Source: Gilvirhabdus luticola
GTDB taxonomy: Bacteria; Bacteroidota; Bacteroidia; Flavobacteriales; Flavobacteriaceae
Assembly (NCBI RefSeq): GCF_032583975.1
Contig: NZ_JAWHTF010000002.1
Length of the DNA: 64,000 nt
Reading direction: 5' to 3' (one strand)
Below, piece by piece: positions 34,585 to 44,130 of the stretch. A program made the position numbers and the translations under genes. A model generated the notes under the pieces. It worked only from the letters and a program-made list of their open reading frames with translations. It had not been told where the DNA came from and searched no databases. The first letter of the stretch is position 1. Every line of letters begins with the position of its first letter.

Positions 34585-34615
34585 AAAAACGAATATACGC
34601 AGATTAATGTTTTTT

Positions 34616-34649
34616 AAAACAAAAAACGCTCACTAAAAAAGTGAGCGTT
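34616..34649 (-). terminator. Terminator of the gldKLMN operon
   Basis: 10-bp stem AACGCTCACT / AGTGAGCGTT (34625-34634 with 34640-34649) with T-run on the minus strand, 22 bp after gldN. Confidence 0.9.
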
Positions 34650-34670
34650 CATAATATTCCTTATGTGGTA

Positions 34671-35561
34671 TTAATAGGTCCACATATCAAGTTCAAAGTT
34701 TCTAATTTTTTCTTTTATTCTATCTGATTCCAGTAATTGCATCAATGCATTTTCAGCTACATATTCACTTATTTTTCTATCACCATAAACATTCTCTTCT
34801 CTATAAATATAGCCATTGAAATGCCTTGAGTTTAACAAGTGATCGAATGAATGCGGAATTGCACTGTTATCATTATTGAATGCCTTAAACTCATGCAATA
34901 CTTCTCTTGCATCTGGGAAAAACACCCAAAATAATGGTACTAAATCTGGAGTATCTGAATCTATAAAATTAACGTCTGGTGCTACTGGAGCAATCCCTAA
35001 TATTCTATATTTTAATTCGGCTTGACGTTTATCAAAATACCAGAATCCTTTTACATGATACTCTTTGATATCTGCTGCAGTAATATCTCTTCTATTGATA
35101 TATTCTGCGGAAAGCACTTCACCTGCATTTATTTGCTCAATACCCAATTCTGTAGTATCAATTTTGGATAAAGCAGCTTCAATATCTTTTAGAGTGCGCT
35201 TTGCTGTAAAATAAGAATCGTCATAAATATTTTTTATTTTCCCATTTTTCACACTACTGTAGAGTACATCATACAAAGATCGTCTATTCTTACCTATATT
35301 ATTAGTATCAATAGGGTAATACAGTGGAAAATTAACGCGTTCGTCCAAAACAACTCTTTCCCAAGTCATTTTTGCAAATAGAATATCTCTATCATCAACA
35401 TAACCATACTCTAGTGGCTTATCATTGTCAATTGCTATTTGCTCTGGAGTTCTAACACCGATTTCCTCAGGGCTTTTAGCATTTAGAATATTTGCTTGTG
35501 CAAACATGCTTGATGCTATAAAAACACCTAAAACGGTTAATAAAAAACTTTTATAATTCAT
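34671..35561 (-). CDS. gldN: Gliding motility / type IX secretion protein GldN
   Basis: 296 residues from ATG 35561 (an ATG 18 bp upstream is less likely), signal peptide at 1-22, then the GldN/PorN region (KMTWERVVLDERVNFPLYYP, EYHVKGFWYFDKRQAELKYRI). Periplasmic partner of GldK, forming the ring of the type IX secretion system. Last of four gld genes in order K-L-M-N. Confidence 0.95.
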   Translation of the reverse strand: MNYKSFLLTVLGVFIASSMFAQANILNAKSPEEIGVRTPEQIAIDNDKPLEYGYVDDRDILFAKMTWERVVLDERVNFPLYYPIDTNNIGKNRRSLYDVLYSSVKNGKIKNIYDDSYFTAKRTLKDIEAALSKIDTTELGIEQINAGEVLSAEYINRRDITAADIKEYHVKGFWYFDKRQAELKYRILGIAPVAPDVNFIDSDTPDLVPLFWVFFPDAREVLHEFKAFNNDNSAIPHSFDHLLNSRHFNGYIYREENVYGDRKISEYVAENALMQLLESDRIKEKIRNFELDMWTY

Positions 35562-35610
35562 CTGTTTTAATTTAATCATTATTTAGGTACAATAATCAGA
35601 TTATAATCTA

Positions 35611-37158
35611 TTAGTTTGTAAGTTCAATAATTACAGGAGATACTTTTTTAAGTATCACACTAACACCACTAGCTTTAGCATCAATGTCGAATATTTGAAC
35701 ATCAGATCCACGCTTTGCTTTACGCAAGGCATTTTTAGCTCTATCATTTAGCTTACTACCACTAACTTCTATAGTAGGTTGACCTGGAACTTTAAATTTA
35801 AATCCTCTAACGTTTAATGGTAACTCAAAATCAAAGTCATCAAATTTAGCACCAATGGTAGATATTTCAAGGCTGTTACGTTGCATTTTAATTGAACCGT
35901 CTTCACCTCTAACTGTACCTATTGGTTTTGGTAAATCTTTAATTCTAAATTTAGCAGCATCGCTTACCTTTTGTCCATCTGGTAATGTACCAGTAACGTT
36001 AATTGTAACTTCTCTACCTTTTACAGAAGTAACATCCATTATATACTTACTAACACCAGAAATCTTACTTAAACCTGGAGCACTAGCAGATACATTATTA
36101 TCTGAAACTCCTGCAAAAGAAATCGTCATTGGGTTTTTAACACCACGATATACCACATTCATTTTATCTGCAGAAATTGTTGCCGAATTTGGTTTAGGTA
36201 CTACAGCATATGTACTATTAATAGGAATTGTGAATGTTTCACCTCCTTCTGTAAAGTAGAATTCACCTTTAATTTCACGCTCACCTACAGAACCTGCAGG
36301 AAATTCTAATATTGTTTTACCGTCTTGCATAGACTCTGCAGAAAGCTCCTGACCATTTACAACAACCTTATCTGCTCTAAGTGTATTATCCTTTTTACCA
36401 AGAATAATTTTACCTGTGAAATTCTCACCAGAAAAGAAAGCTGTTTTGTCTGGGACAACGATAGCATCAAAATTTGTTAAAGATGCTTCTATCTTTAGCT
36501 TACCTTGTAACATTGTTGACATTACTTCAGACTCTGTTGTCTTAACGTCTGCCTGTAATTGTGTCATTTTAGTTAATGAGGCTACAAGTGGAAATCCTTT
36601 GTAGTGATAATCTAACCAAGGGATTACATTATTATCTCTATTAGTTACATCGTCTGTTGCAAATTTCTTTTGAACATCTGCAGCAATTCCTGGGTAACTC
36701 TCGCCGATAACATTTTGTATACCTTCTCTAAAGGTTTTCATTTGATCTATAAACGCTTGTCCTTCAGGTTTTAATTTTTCACCAATAAAGAAATGTTTAT
36801 CAAGAAAATCACCTTTATCCATGATTTCGTAATCTTCAGGATCATCAACTGTAGCAGTCATTTTACCTTTTAAATCTTCCAAATAAGTATTAAAATCTGT
36901 TGCTAACTTACTCACTTGTTCAGCTTGTGCTTTCAAAGGAAGATATTTATCAGGCTGTTCATTAGCCTGTTGTTCTAAACCGGCCATAAATGCCACATTA
37001 CGTTCTGTAGCAGCTTCATTGGACTCGGTTAATTTTTCGTTCATTAATCCAAATGCAGAAAGGACTTCTTTTGACATATTTAATGCAAGCATTGCAATAA
37101 ATATTAAATACATCAAGTTAATCATTTTCTGTCTTGGTGATAAGTTTCCTTGTGCCAT
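35611..37158 (-). CDS. gldM: Gliding motility / type IX secretion motor protein GldM
   Basis: 515 residues: one N-terminal membrane helix (about 12-32, ending in EVLSAFGLMNEKL), then a long periplasmic region of beta domains to the C-terminus. With GldL it forms the proton-motive-force-driven motor of gliding and type IX secretion. Confidence 0.95.
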   Translation of the reverse strand: MAQGNLSPRQKMINLMYLIFIAMLALNMSKEVLSAFGLMNEKLTESNEAATERNVAFMAGLEQQANEQPDKYLPLKAQAEQVSKLATDFNTYLEDLKGKMTATVDDPEDYEIMDKGDFLDKHFFIGEKLKPEGQAFIDQMKTFREGIQNVIGESYPGIAADVQKKFATDDVTNRDNNVIPWLDYHYKGFPLVASLTKMTQLQADVKTTESEVMSTMLQGKLKIEASLTNFDAIVVPDKTAFFSGENFTGKIILGKKDNTLRADKVVVNGQELSAESMQDGKTILEFPAGSVGEREIKGEFYFTEGGETFTIPINSTYAVVPKPNSATISADKMNVVYRGVKNPMTISFAGVSDNNVSASAPGLSKISGVSKYIMDVTSVKGREVTINVTGTLPDGQKVSDAAKFRIKDLPKPIGTVRGEDGSIKMQRNSLEISTIGAKFDDFDFELPLNVRGFKFKVPGQPTIEVSGSKLNDRAKNALRKAKRGSDVQIFDIDAKASGVSVILKKVSPVIIELTN

Positions 37159-37207
37159 GTCTAATTAGTTTTTGTGGTTAATTAATAAATTTGGAACTAA
37201 CTACTAA

Positions 37208-37846
37208 TTAGCCTTTACTGTTCATGGCAGACAACATTCCACCGTAAACACCATTTAAAGATGATAAGTGTGATGCTAATGACTGCATTTGTTCTTTAAG
37301 TTTAGCTGCATTTTCTACAGACTCTTCATTTATTGTAGCCTGACGGTTTGCACTTTCTAACTGTACTCTATACAAACTGTTTAAAGATTCCATTTGTGCT
37401 GCTGCGTGAGCAATTTCTTCACTATATTTTTTGGTAGCTGAAATTGAATCTACGGTTGGGGCCATATTTTTTGCAGCGTCTTCAAAATTCTTGATACTAT
37501 CGCCTAAACTAGCCATTAATTCGCCATCGATTCTAGCATCTTTTAATAATTCATCTAATTTTTTAGACAATAATCCTTGTGGATTAGATTCTTCTTTATC
37601 TGAACTTTCAGCTCCAGCCAATTCTGGATATACTAATGACCAATCTAAATCGTCATCAACTGGTTCAAATGCAGATATTGCAAATATAATTGCTTCTGTT
37701 ACCAGACCAATAGTTAACATTACATTACCTGTAAGAGGCCCAATTTCAAAATGAATAATCTTGAAAAGTGCTCCAACAATTACAATTGATGCGCCTAATC
37801 CGTAGGCCATGTTCATAAATTTTTTACTTGCTCTTGACTGTCCCAT
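37208..37846 (-). CDS. gldL: Gliding motility / type IX secretion motor protein GldL
   Basis: 212 residues with two N-terminal membrane helices (about 15-32 and 40-58, the second followed by FEPVDDDLDWSLVYPEL) and a helical cytoplasmic tail. The conserved Lys-Ile-Ile-His-Phe-Glu segment carries the glutamate thought to carry protons. Confidence 0.95.
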   Translation of the reverse strand: MGQSRASKKFMNMAYGLGASIVIVGALFKIIHFEIGPLTGNVMLTIGLVTEAIIFAISAFEPVDDDLDWSLVYPELAGAESSDKEESNPQGLLSKKLDELLKDARIDGELMASLGDSIKNFEDAAKNMAPTVDSISATKKYSEEIAHAAAQMESLNSLYRVQLESANRQATINEESVENAAKLKEQMQSLASHLSSLNGVYGGMLSAMNSKG

Positions 37847-37916
37847 AATATTTGGTTTTTAAGTTAAGTATGAATACTTAAGTAGGTTAATTAAATAGTT
37901 ATTTGTTTATTTTAGT

Positions 37917-39290
37917 TTATTTATTTTTTGAATTTTTTGTTACATCTGTACCCATATAATCCTGTACAGTTCTAAATCCTATATAACTTCTTGCAGAATC
38001 TGCATATTCGTAGTCTCTCGTACTCACTTGTAAGAAATAAGCAACATCTTTCCATGATCCTCCTCTAACAACTTTTCTTTGATTGGTAAGATCGTTCAAT
38101 ACAGGATTTGCTGTTGAAACATACTCATAAGATGATGGATCATAAGATCCGTTTACCCATTCTGAAACATTACCAGCCATATTATATAAGTTATAATCGT
38201 TTGGCTCATAAGATTTTGCTTCTACAGTATATAATGCCTGATCTGCCGCGTAGTCTCCACGAACTGGTTTAAAATTAGCCATAAAGCATCCTCTGTCATT
38301 TTTAGCATATGGTCCACCCCAAGGGAAGGTTGCAGCTTGTAAACCTCCTCTAGCAGCATATTCCCATTCTGCTTCATTAGGTAATCTGAATGAATTTACA
38401 AATTGCTTATTAGCAGATTTTTGAAATGCATTTTTGTTTAATGTTCTCCATTGGCAAAAAGCTTTTGCTTGTTTCCAGGAAACTCCAACTACAGGATAAT
38501 CTCCATATGCATCATGCCAAAAATAATCGTTATGCATTGGTTCGTTGTAGGAGTATGAGAAATCCCTAATCCATGTTGTGGTGTCTGGATATACTTCGAT
38601 CTCTTCTTTTACTAAAACATCCTTACGAGTTAAATTTCTGTTTTTTGCAGCTTTTTGAATATCCATATAGGTATATTGAAACTTAAACTTCTTAACATCC
38701 CAAGTTCTTTGGCCATTATAAGAAAGCTCAATTGGCAAATACATGGTATCCATAACCTCTGCATAATATTCATCAGGATATTCATTCACATCAAAGATGA
38801 TATCAACATCCTTATTTAATTTTCTTCCTTCATAACCCGTTGGACCTAATCCAACATAGTTATCATACATGTATTTTTCATACACAGTCATGTTTTCTGG
38901 ATCAGCATCTACAAAAGCAAACTGACCTATACCAGCTTCATCACCAGGAGCAGCTCCTACTTCATCAGCAAGTATTGCAAGTTTAGTCCTTATTGTTGAA
39001 TCTCTAACCCAATTAACAAACTGACGATACTCGCTATTTGTTATTTCAGTTTCATCCATATAAAAGGCTCTCACAGTAACCGTTTTTGCAGGTGCATCAT
39101 TTATACCCGCAAGATCGTCATCTGCTTTACCCATAATAAATGCTCCTCCAGGTACGAGTTCCATACCATAAGGTTTTTCAGGATGCCATTTTTTTCCTTT
39201 AACTCCGACTAGCTCGCCTCTATCTTTAGAACCACAACTAGCGACTAAAATTAAAATTCCGGTTAATATTAAAAACTTCTTCATATCCAT
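37917..39290 (-). CDS. gldK: Gliding motility / type IX secretion lipoprotein GldK
   Basis: 457 residues (ATG 39290; ATG 39284 is also possible), lipobox LVASC near residue 20, then an FGE-sulfatase fold (PGGAFIMGKADD, TEITNSEYRQFVNW, VVRGGSWKD, IGFRTV). The two cysteines of true formylglycine-generating enzymes are absent (compare the gene at 59199), so the fold is structural. Outer-membrane-associated; forms the ring with GldN. Confidence 0.95.
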   Translation of the reverse strand: MDMKKFLILTGILILVASCGSKDRGELVGVKGKKWHPEKPYGMELVPGGAFIMGKADDDLAGINDAPAKTVTVRAFYMDETEITNSEYRQFVNWVRDSTIRTKLAILADEVGAAPGDEAGIGQFAFVDADPENMTVYEKYMYDNYVGLGPTGYEGRKLNKDVDIIFDVNEYPDEYYAEVMDTMYLPIELSYNGQRTWDVKKFKFQYTYMDIQKAAKNRNLTRKDVLVKEEIEVYPDTTTWIRDFSYSYNEPMHNDYFWHDAYGDYPVVGVSWKQAKAFCQWRTLNKNAFQKSANKQFVNSFRLPNEAEWEYAARGGLQAATFPWGGPYAKNDRGCFMANFKPVRGDYAADQALYTVEAKSYEPNDYNLYNMAGNVSEWVNGSYDPSSYEYVSTANPVLNDLTNQRKVVRGGSWKDVAYFLQVSTRDYEYADSARSYIGFRTVQDYMGTDVTKNSKNK

Positions 39291-39333
39291 ATAAAACTCA
39301 AGGTTAATTAATTAAGCTTAAAATTTGAGAGCG

Positions 39334-39365
39334 TAAACATATTTATATATTTTTTAAAAAACAAC
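39334..39365 (-). promoter_or_regulatory. Bacteroidota-type promoter of gldKLMN
   Basis: Minus strand TTG (39364-39362) about 20 bp before TATGTTTA (39341-39334; 7/8 to TAnnTTTG). The gldK ATG is about 43 bp downstream. Confidence 0.6.
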
Positions 39366-39386
39366 TATTTTGATAAAAAATTTACG

Positions 39387-39415
39387 TTTCATCGTAAAAA
39401 ATATGCATTTCATCG
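39387..39415 (-). promoter_or_regulatory. Direct repeats upstream of the gldK promoter, LytTR-like
   Basis: Two exact copies of TTTCATCG (39387-39394 and 39408-39415; CGATGAAA on the gene strand), 21 bp apart start to start, i.e. two helical turns. Direct repeats with this spacing are the hallmark of LytTR-domain response-regulator sites. They lie about 22 bp upstream of the -33 element. Confidence 0.5.
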
Positions 39416-39448
39416 ATGATTTTGTCATTTTTACCTATACTTTTCTTA

Positions 39449-40615
39449 CTACACACTATTCTTCTGAAAAGCTTTATACCAACGTTCTGGAATAGTATTA
39501 TTACAGGCGTTTACATAGTCTTGATGCATACAGGGTAATAACGTATGCTTCTTTAATTTATTATTAACTTTCGATAAAAAGGGGATTTCTATCCACCAAC
39601 GACCAGTTTTAACACTTTTGTAAAAGATTAGTTCTTGGGAGTCGACTAAAGTAATGAATTTTTGGTAATGATTTTCATTATTAAAATCATCATCTTTAAC
39701 TCTAAAATTTACTCCTTCTATAAAGTACCAAATAATTTGTGCAACTAGCATAGAAGTATTATCATCTTTTTTAGATGGTTTATACTCATATATGCCAAAA
39801 GAAGACACCTTGTTACTTATTCCAGCATAACGAGCAATAGCACATATTTCTTTACCATCAAATCCATTGGGTGAATGCTTTTGATTTTGACTTACTTCAG
39901 ATGCTTTTACAGAATTTAAGTCAATACTTACAATGTTAGCATCTCGCATAACTGGTTCGACTAACGTAATGTCTTTAGAAATTTCTCCTAATCTATAAGA
40001 TTCAAAATAGAGTTTCTCTATTAAATCTATTTCTTCTTGTGGATTGAAATAGGTTTGATATCCTATAATTGAATAGTTAAATAAATTATATGGTTGGTCT
40101 AAAATAATCTTTCCAATGAAACTATTGTTTTTAATTGGCTTGGACGAATCTCCGAGATCAAATTTACTATCTACATTAACAATATTAACCATTGGCATTA
40201 CAGAATCGTAAGCTCTATAATTCGCATAAGTTATATCTTGGCTTCCTCCTAAAATTATAGGAATAATATTTTTTGTCAATAAAATACTTAAAATTGTTTT
40301 TAATGCGAAAAAGGTGTCTTCAGTTGAATCTCCTTTGTTAATGTCTCCTAAATCGGCTATTTCTGTTCTCCAACTACCAGGAAATAGAGAGTAGAATGTT
40401 TTTCTTATTTCATCCAAACTAAAATCCTCACCTAAATAATTAATGTCATTCCTGTTTTCCAGAACACCAATTATAGCTATTTGCACATCGTCAAGATCTG
40501 GAATCCCATTTTGAAGAGAATGAATTTTTAATTTTCTGCCCAGAGCTTGTTTAGCCTGCAATTGAATATGAGCTAAAACTGAATCTGAAACAGGTGATAG
40601 AAAATTAAAATTCAT
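39449..40615 (-). CDS. Arginase/formimidoylglutamase-fold protein with a degenerate metal site
   Basis: 388 residues. The ureohydrolase motifs are recognisable but altered: GGSQD in place of GG(D/G)H(D/S), DSKFD in place of DAHxD, SIDLN in place of S-x-D-x-D. Three of the six manganese ligands (two His, one Asp) are thus missing. The enzyme is probably inactive and has another, perhaps structural or regulatory, role. It lies 3 bp after topA, upstream of gldK. Confidence 0.85.
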   Translation of the reverse strand: MNFNFLSPVSDSVLAHIQLQAKQALGRKLKIHSLQNGIPDLDDVQIAIIGVLENRNDINYLGEDFSLDEIRKTFYSLFPGSWRTEIADLGDINKGDSTEDTFFALKTILSILLTKNIIPIILGGSQDITYANYRAYDSVMPMVNIVNVDSKFDLGDSSKPIKNNSFIGKIILDQPYNLFNYSIIGYQTYFNPQEEIDLIEKLYFESYRLGEISKDITLVEPVMRDANIVSIDLNSVKASEVSQNQKHSPNGFDGKEICAIARYAGISNKVSSFGIYEYKPSKKDDNTSMLVAQIIWYFIEGVNFRVKDDDFNNENHYQKFITLVDSQELIFYKSVKTGRWWIEIPFLSKVNNKLKKHTLLPCMHQDYVNACNNTIPERWYKAFQKNSV

Positions 40616-40618
40616 ATA

Positions 40619-43093
40619 CTATTTCTTTTTTGAAGCCTTTTTCTTTTTAGGAGCATTCTTTTCTATAAGTTCCTTAACTTTTTCTAGGGTTAATTTAGAT
40701 GCATCTACTTTTTTGTCTAACTCTATTTTTGTTTTTCCTTTTATAATATGGTGTCTTCCCCAGCGCGCTTTTTCTACTCTAATACCTTCATCTTCCCAAC
40801 TGTGCACTAATTTATCTTTTTCTTTTTGAATTTTATCTTCAATTAATGTTATGATATCGTTATCTGATAAATTATCCCAATCGTATTTTTTACTTACATT
40901 AATAAACATGTTATTCCACTTTATAAATGGGCCAAAACGTCCTTTACCTTTTTGAACTGGTAATCCTTGATATTTATATATAGGAGCATCAGCTTCTTTT
41001 TTCTCTTTGATCAATTCAATTGCATCTTCTAGCTCAACACTTAATGGATTAACACCAGTAGGTAGTGATACAAATTTTTTCCCATATTTAACATAAGGTC
41101 CAAATCTACCATTATTGACCTCAACAGATTCTCCTTCGTACTTTCCTAATTGTTTTGGAAGTTCAAAAAGACCTAATGCCTCTTCGAATGTAATGGTATT
41201 TAGTTGCTGGTCTGGTGAAAGGCTTGCAAATATTGGTTTTTCTTCTTCTTCTGCTACTCCAATTTGTACCATTGGCCCAAATTTACCCAATCTAACGCTT
41301 ACCTGTCTTCCTGTTTTTGGATCTGTTCCTAAAACCCGCTCTCCTGATTCTCTGTCGGCATTTTCTTGCACATGTTCAACTTGTGGATGAAAATCGTTGT
41401 AAAATTCTTTCATCATTTTAGTCCAATCTACCTTTCCATCTGCAATGTCGTCAAAATCTTCTTCAACTTTAGCAGTAAAATTATAATCTAAAATATGCTC
41501 AAAATGAGTAACAAGAAAGTCGGTAACAATCATACCAATATCTGTAGGAACTAATTTTCCTTTATCAGAACCCACTTTTTCTGAAAGCTTTTCTTCTTTT
41601 ACTGATCCATTTGTTAAAGTTAATTTTGAATATTTTCTTTTCTCACCTTCAACAGTCCCTTTTTCAACATAGTTTCTGTTTTGAATAGTTGAAATGGTTG
41701 GAGCATAAGTAGAAGGACGACCAATACCTAATTCTTCTAACTTTTTTACAAGAGACGCTTCTGTATATCTATATGGTGCACGTGTATATCTTTCTGTAGC
41801 AGTAATATAATTATTATGAAGCATTTCGTTAACTTTTAATTCAGGTAACATTCCTTCCTGTTCTATGTCTTCATCATCTGTACCTTCAAGATATACCTTT
41901 AAAAATCCATCAAATTTTATGACTTCTCCATTTGCAATAAAACTCTCATTATGGTTTGATGCATCTATTTTTACATTTGTTCTTTCTAATTCAGCTTCAC
42001 TCATTTGAGATGCAATAGATCTTTTCCAAATCAACTCATATAAACGATCTTGATCTCGATCAACATTAACTGAATGCCGCGAAAAATCTGTTGGTCTAAT
42101 AGCTTCGTGAGCTTCTTGGGCACCTTTAGATTTACCTTTAAAATTTCTCGATTTACTATACGTTTTTCCAAAAGCACTTTCAATAGCTGTTTTTGCACCT
42201 TTACGCGCTTCATCAGACAAATTTACACTGTCTGTTCTCATATAAGTTATTAGTCCAGCTTCATAAAGTCGTTGAGCATTTGTCATTGTTCTACTAACCG
42301 AAAAACTTAATTTTCTTGATGCTTCCTGCTGTAGCGTCGATGTTGTAAACGGTGCTGCAGGAGATTTTTTTACAGGTTTCTTTTCTAATTCACCAACCTT
42401 AAAACTTGAAGAAATGTTTGAGTTTAAAAATTGTTGAGCTTCAGATTTTAAAGAAAAGTTTTTAGCCAATTTAGCTTTGAAAGACTGACCTTCTTCATTT
42501 GAAAATTCTGCATCAATTCTATAAAAAGCTTCTGGTGAAAAATCTTGAATTTCTCTTTCTCTTTCTACAATTAGTCTTACTGAAACGGATTGAACACGTC
42601 CTGCAGATAATCCGCCTTTTACTTTACGCCAAAGCACAGGAGACAATTCATAACCAACTATTCTATCTAATACTCGACGGGCTTGTTGGGCATCTACAAG
42701 ATCGTAATCAATTCCTCTTGGGTTTTCAATGGCTTTTTGTATAGCTGATTTAGTGATTTCATGAAAAACAATTCTCTTTGTTTTCTCTTTATCCAATTTT
42801 AAAGTTTCTGCAAGATGCCAAGCTATAGCTTCTCCTTCTCTATCTTCATCACTTGCCAACCATACCATATCGGCTTTTTTGGCCAAATCCTTTAGCTTTT
42901 TGACAACATCTCTTTTATCTCTTGAGACCAAATATTTAGGCTTGAAATCACCTTCTACATTAACACCTAGTTCTTTTGATGGCAAATCTGCAATATGCCC
43001 AAAACTAGACTCTACTTTAAAATCTTTACCTAGAAATTTTTCAATAGTTTTTGCCTTGGCAGGCGACTCAACTATAACTAAATTCTTTGCCAT
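40619..43093 (-). CDS. topA: DNA topoisomerase I
   Basis: 824 residues: TOPRIM (LVIVESPAKAKTIEKFLG, SDEDREGEAIAWHL), the active-site tyrosine in ITYMRTDSVNLS (near residue 300), and C-terminal repeats GRFGPYVKYGKKF and GRFGPFIKWNNMF with a lysine-rich tail; no zinc fingers, as in many Bacteroidota. Relaxes negative supercoils. Followed after 3 bp by the arginase-fold gene. Confidence 0.96.
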   Translation of the reverse strand: MAKNLVIVESPAKAKTIEKFLGKDFKVESSFGHIADLPSKELGVNVEGDFKPKYLVSRDKRDVVKKLKDLAKKADMVWLASDEDREGEAIAWHLAETLKLDKEKTKRIVFHEITKSAIQKAIENPRGIDYDLVDAQQARRVLDRIVGYELSPVLWRKVKGGLSAGRVQSVSVRLIVEREREIQDFSPEAFYRIDAEFSNEEGQSFKAKLAKNFSLKSEAQQFLNSNISSSFKVGELEKKPVKKSPAAPFTTSTLQQEASRKLSFSVSRTMTNAQRLYEAGLITYMRTDSVNLSDEARKGAKTAIESAFGKTYSKSRNFKGKSKGAQEAHEAIRPTDFSRHSVNVDRDQDRLYELIWKRSIASQMSEAELERTNVKIDASNHNESFIANGEVIKFDGFLKVYLEGTDDEDIEQEGMLPELKVNEMLHNNYITATERYTRAPYRYTEASLVKKLEELGIGRPSTYAPTISTIQNRNYVEKGTVEGEKRKYSKLTLTNGSVKEEKLSEKVGSDKGKLVPTDIGMIVTDFLVTHFEHILDYNFTAKVEEDFDDIADGKVDWTKMMKEFYNDFHPQVEHVQENADRESGERVLGTDPKTGRQVSVRLGKFGPMVQIGVAEEEEKPIFASLSPDQQLNTITFEEALGLFELPKQLGKYEGESVEVNNGRFGPYVKYGKKFVSLPTGVNPLSVELEDAIELIKEKKEADAPIYKYQGLPVQKGKGRFGPFIKWNNMFINVSKKYDWDNLSDNDIITLIEDKIQKEKDKLVHSWEDEGIRVEKARWGRHHIIKGKTKIELDKKVDASKLTLEKVKELIEKNAPKKKKASKKK

Positions 43094-43186
43094 AAATGCT
43101 TTTTTTCAAGTTGCAAAGGTATATGAAAAATAATTTAAGTGCCTAATTTAATAAGCATCGATATATAAATTATTAAAAAAAATAAG

Positions 43187-43209
43187 AAAGCCTGAAAAAA
43201 TCAGGCTTT
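43187..43209 (-). terminator. Intrinsic terminator
   Basis: AAAGCCTGA / TCAGGCTTT stem (43187-43195 with 43201-43209) after the 43233 gene, T-rich tail on the minus strand. Confidence 0.85.
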
Positions 43210-43232
43210 ATATTATGAATGATAAAATATAG

Positions 43233-44000
43233 TTATTCTGTTATTTCTAAATCACTATAAATATCAAAACCAACTACTTCTTTATATATTAAATAAAATG
43301 GTAAATAAATAAATGGCGATAAAAATATAGATCCAATACCACATGTAACAAAGCTTAATACCATAACAAGCAAATACAATACTATGAATAATCCAAAAGA
43401 CAATAGCCATTTTTTGGTTCCAAGTTTGAAACTCGCTTTTACAATATCCATTGTTGGCATGCTAGTATTAAATGTGTAAATAACTATAAAATATGACATT
43501 GGAATAAATGCATAAATTAAAGGTAAAAAGCACAATAAAGCAGCTATTAAAGCAACAATAAAAGTTGCGATCATTAACACTGTAACACCGCCAAAATATT
43601 TACTTTTTAAAAAATGAAATAAATCAGAAGCTTTTACTTCTATACCATGGTCAATATTCTTGATAATTCTAAAAAAACCAGCTTGAAGTGCCAATTGAAT
43701 AACTGCCACAGCAAGAATACCAACAATAAAAATCAAAAGATAAAGACCCGAAAGACCCGCAAAAATCTCACTATAAATCTCCGAATCCGATAGTCCAGTT
43801 TCAGATTGCGCAATCATAGCCATTATAAAAGGCACATAAAAGATTATAAAAAAGGGAATCATTAGAACTAAAAGAAAAAGCTGAAATAAAAATCCATATA
43901 ACCAACTTTTCTTAAATAATTCAACAGAACTATTAAAAAGATTACCAAAATCTAAAGGATTTGCATTTTCAATTTTAGCAAGTATTTCTTGTAAAGTCAT
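43233..44000 (-). CDS. Polytopic membrane protein, unknown
   Basis: 255 residues with about six hydrophobic segments and a glycine/alanine-rich loop; starts with a short soluble helix (TLQEILAKIENANPLDFGNLF). Resembles unassigned Bacteroidota membrane proteins with a 'glycerophosphoryl diester phosphodiesterase membrane-domain'-like layout, but I cannot assign it. Confidence 0.8.
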   Translation of the reverse strand: MTLQEILAKIENANPLDFGNLFNSSVELFKKSWLYGFLFQLFLLVLMIPFFIIFYVPFIMAMIAQSETGLSDSEIYSEIFAGLSGLYLLIFIVGILAVAVIQLALQAGFFRIIKNIDHGIEVKASDLFHFLKSKYFGGVTVLMIATFIVALIAALLCFLPLIYAFIPMSYFIVIYTFNTSMPTMDIVKASFKLGTKKWLLSFGLFIVLYLLVMVLSFVTCGIGSIFLSPFIYLPFYLIYKEVVGFDIYSDLEITE

Positions 44001-44078
44001 TTTCTTCTTTTAAATGGTTAGTGTTCAAAAGTAACCATTTAGTTACACTTTTTTTTGAAAAAATTAACACTCTGACAC

Positions 44079-44111
44079 TTTGTCATAAATTTCAAAATAA
44101 TCGTATCTTTG
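44079..44111 (+). promoter_or_regulatory. Consensus promoter of miaB with overlapping palindrome
   Basis: TTTG (44079-44082), 21-bp spacer, TATCTTTG (44104-44111): a perfect Bacteroidota sigma promoter. The -33 element overlaps a perfect palindrome TGACA-CTT-TGTCA (44073-44085). Confidence 0.8.
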
Positions 44112-44130
44112 CACACTTATTGACTGATTA

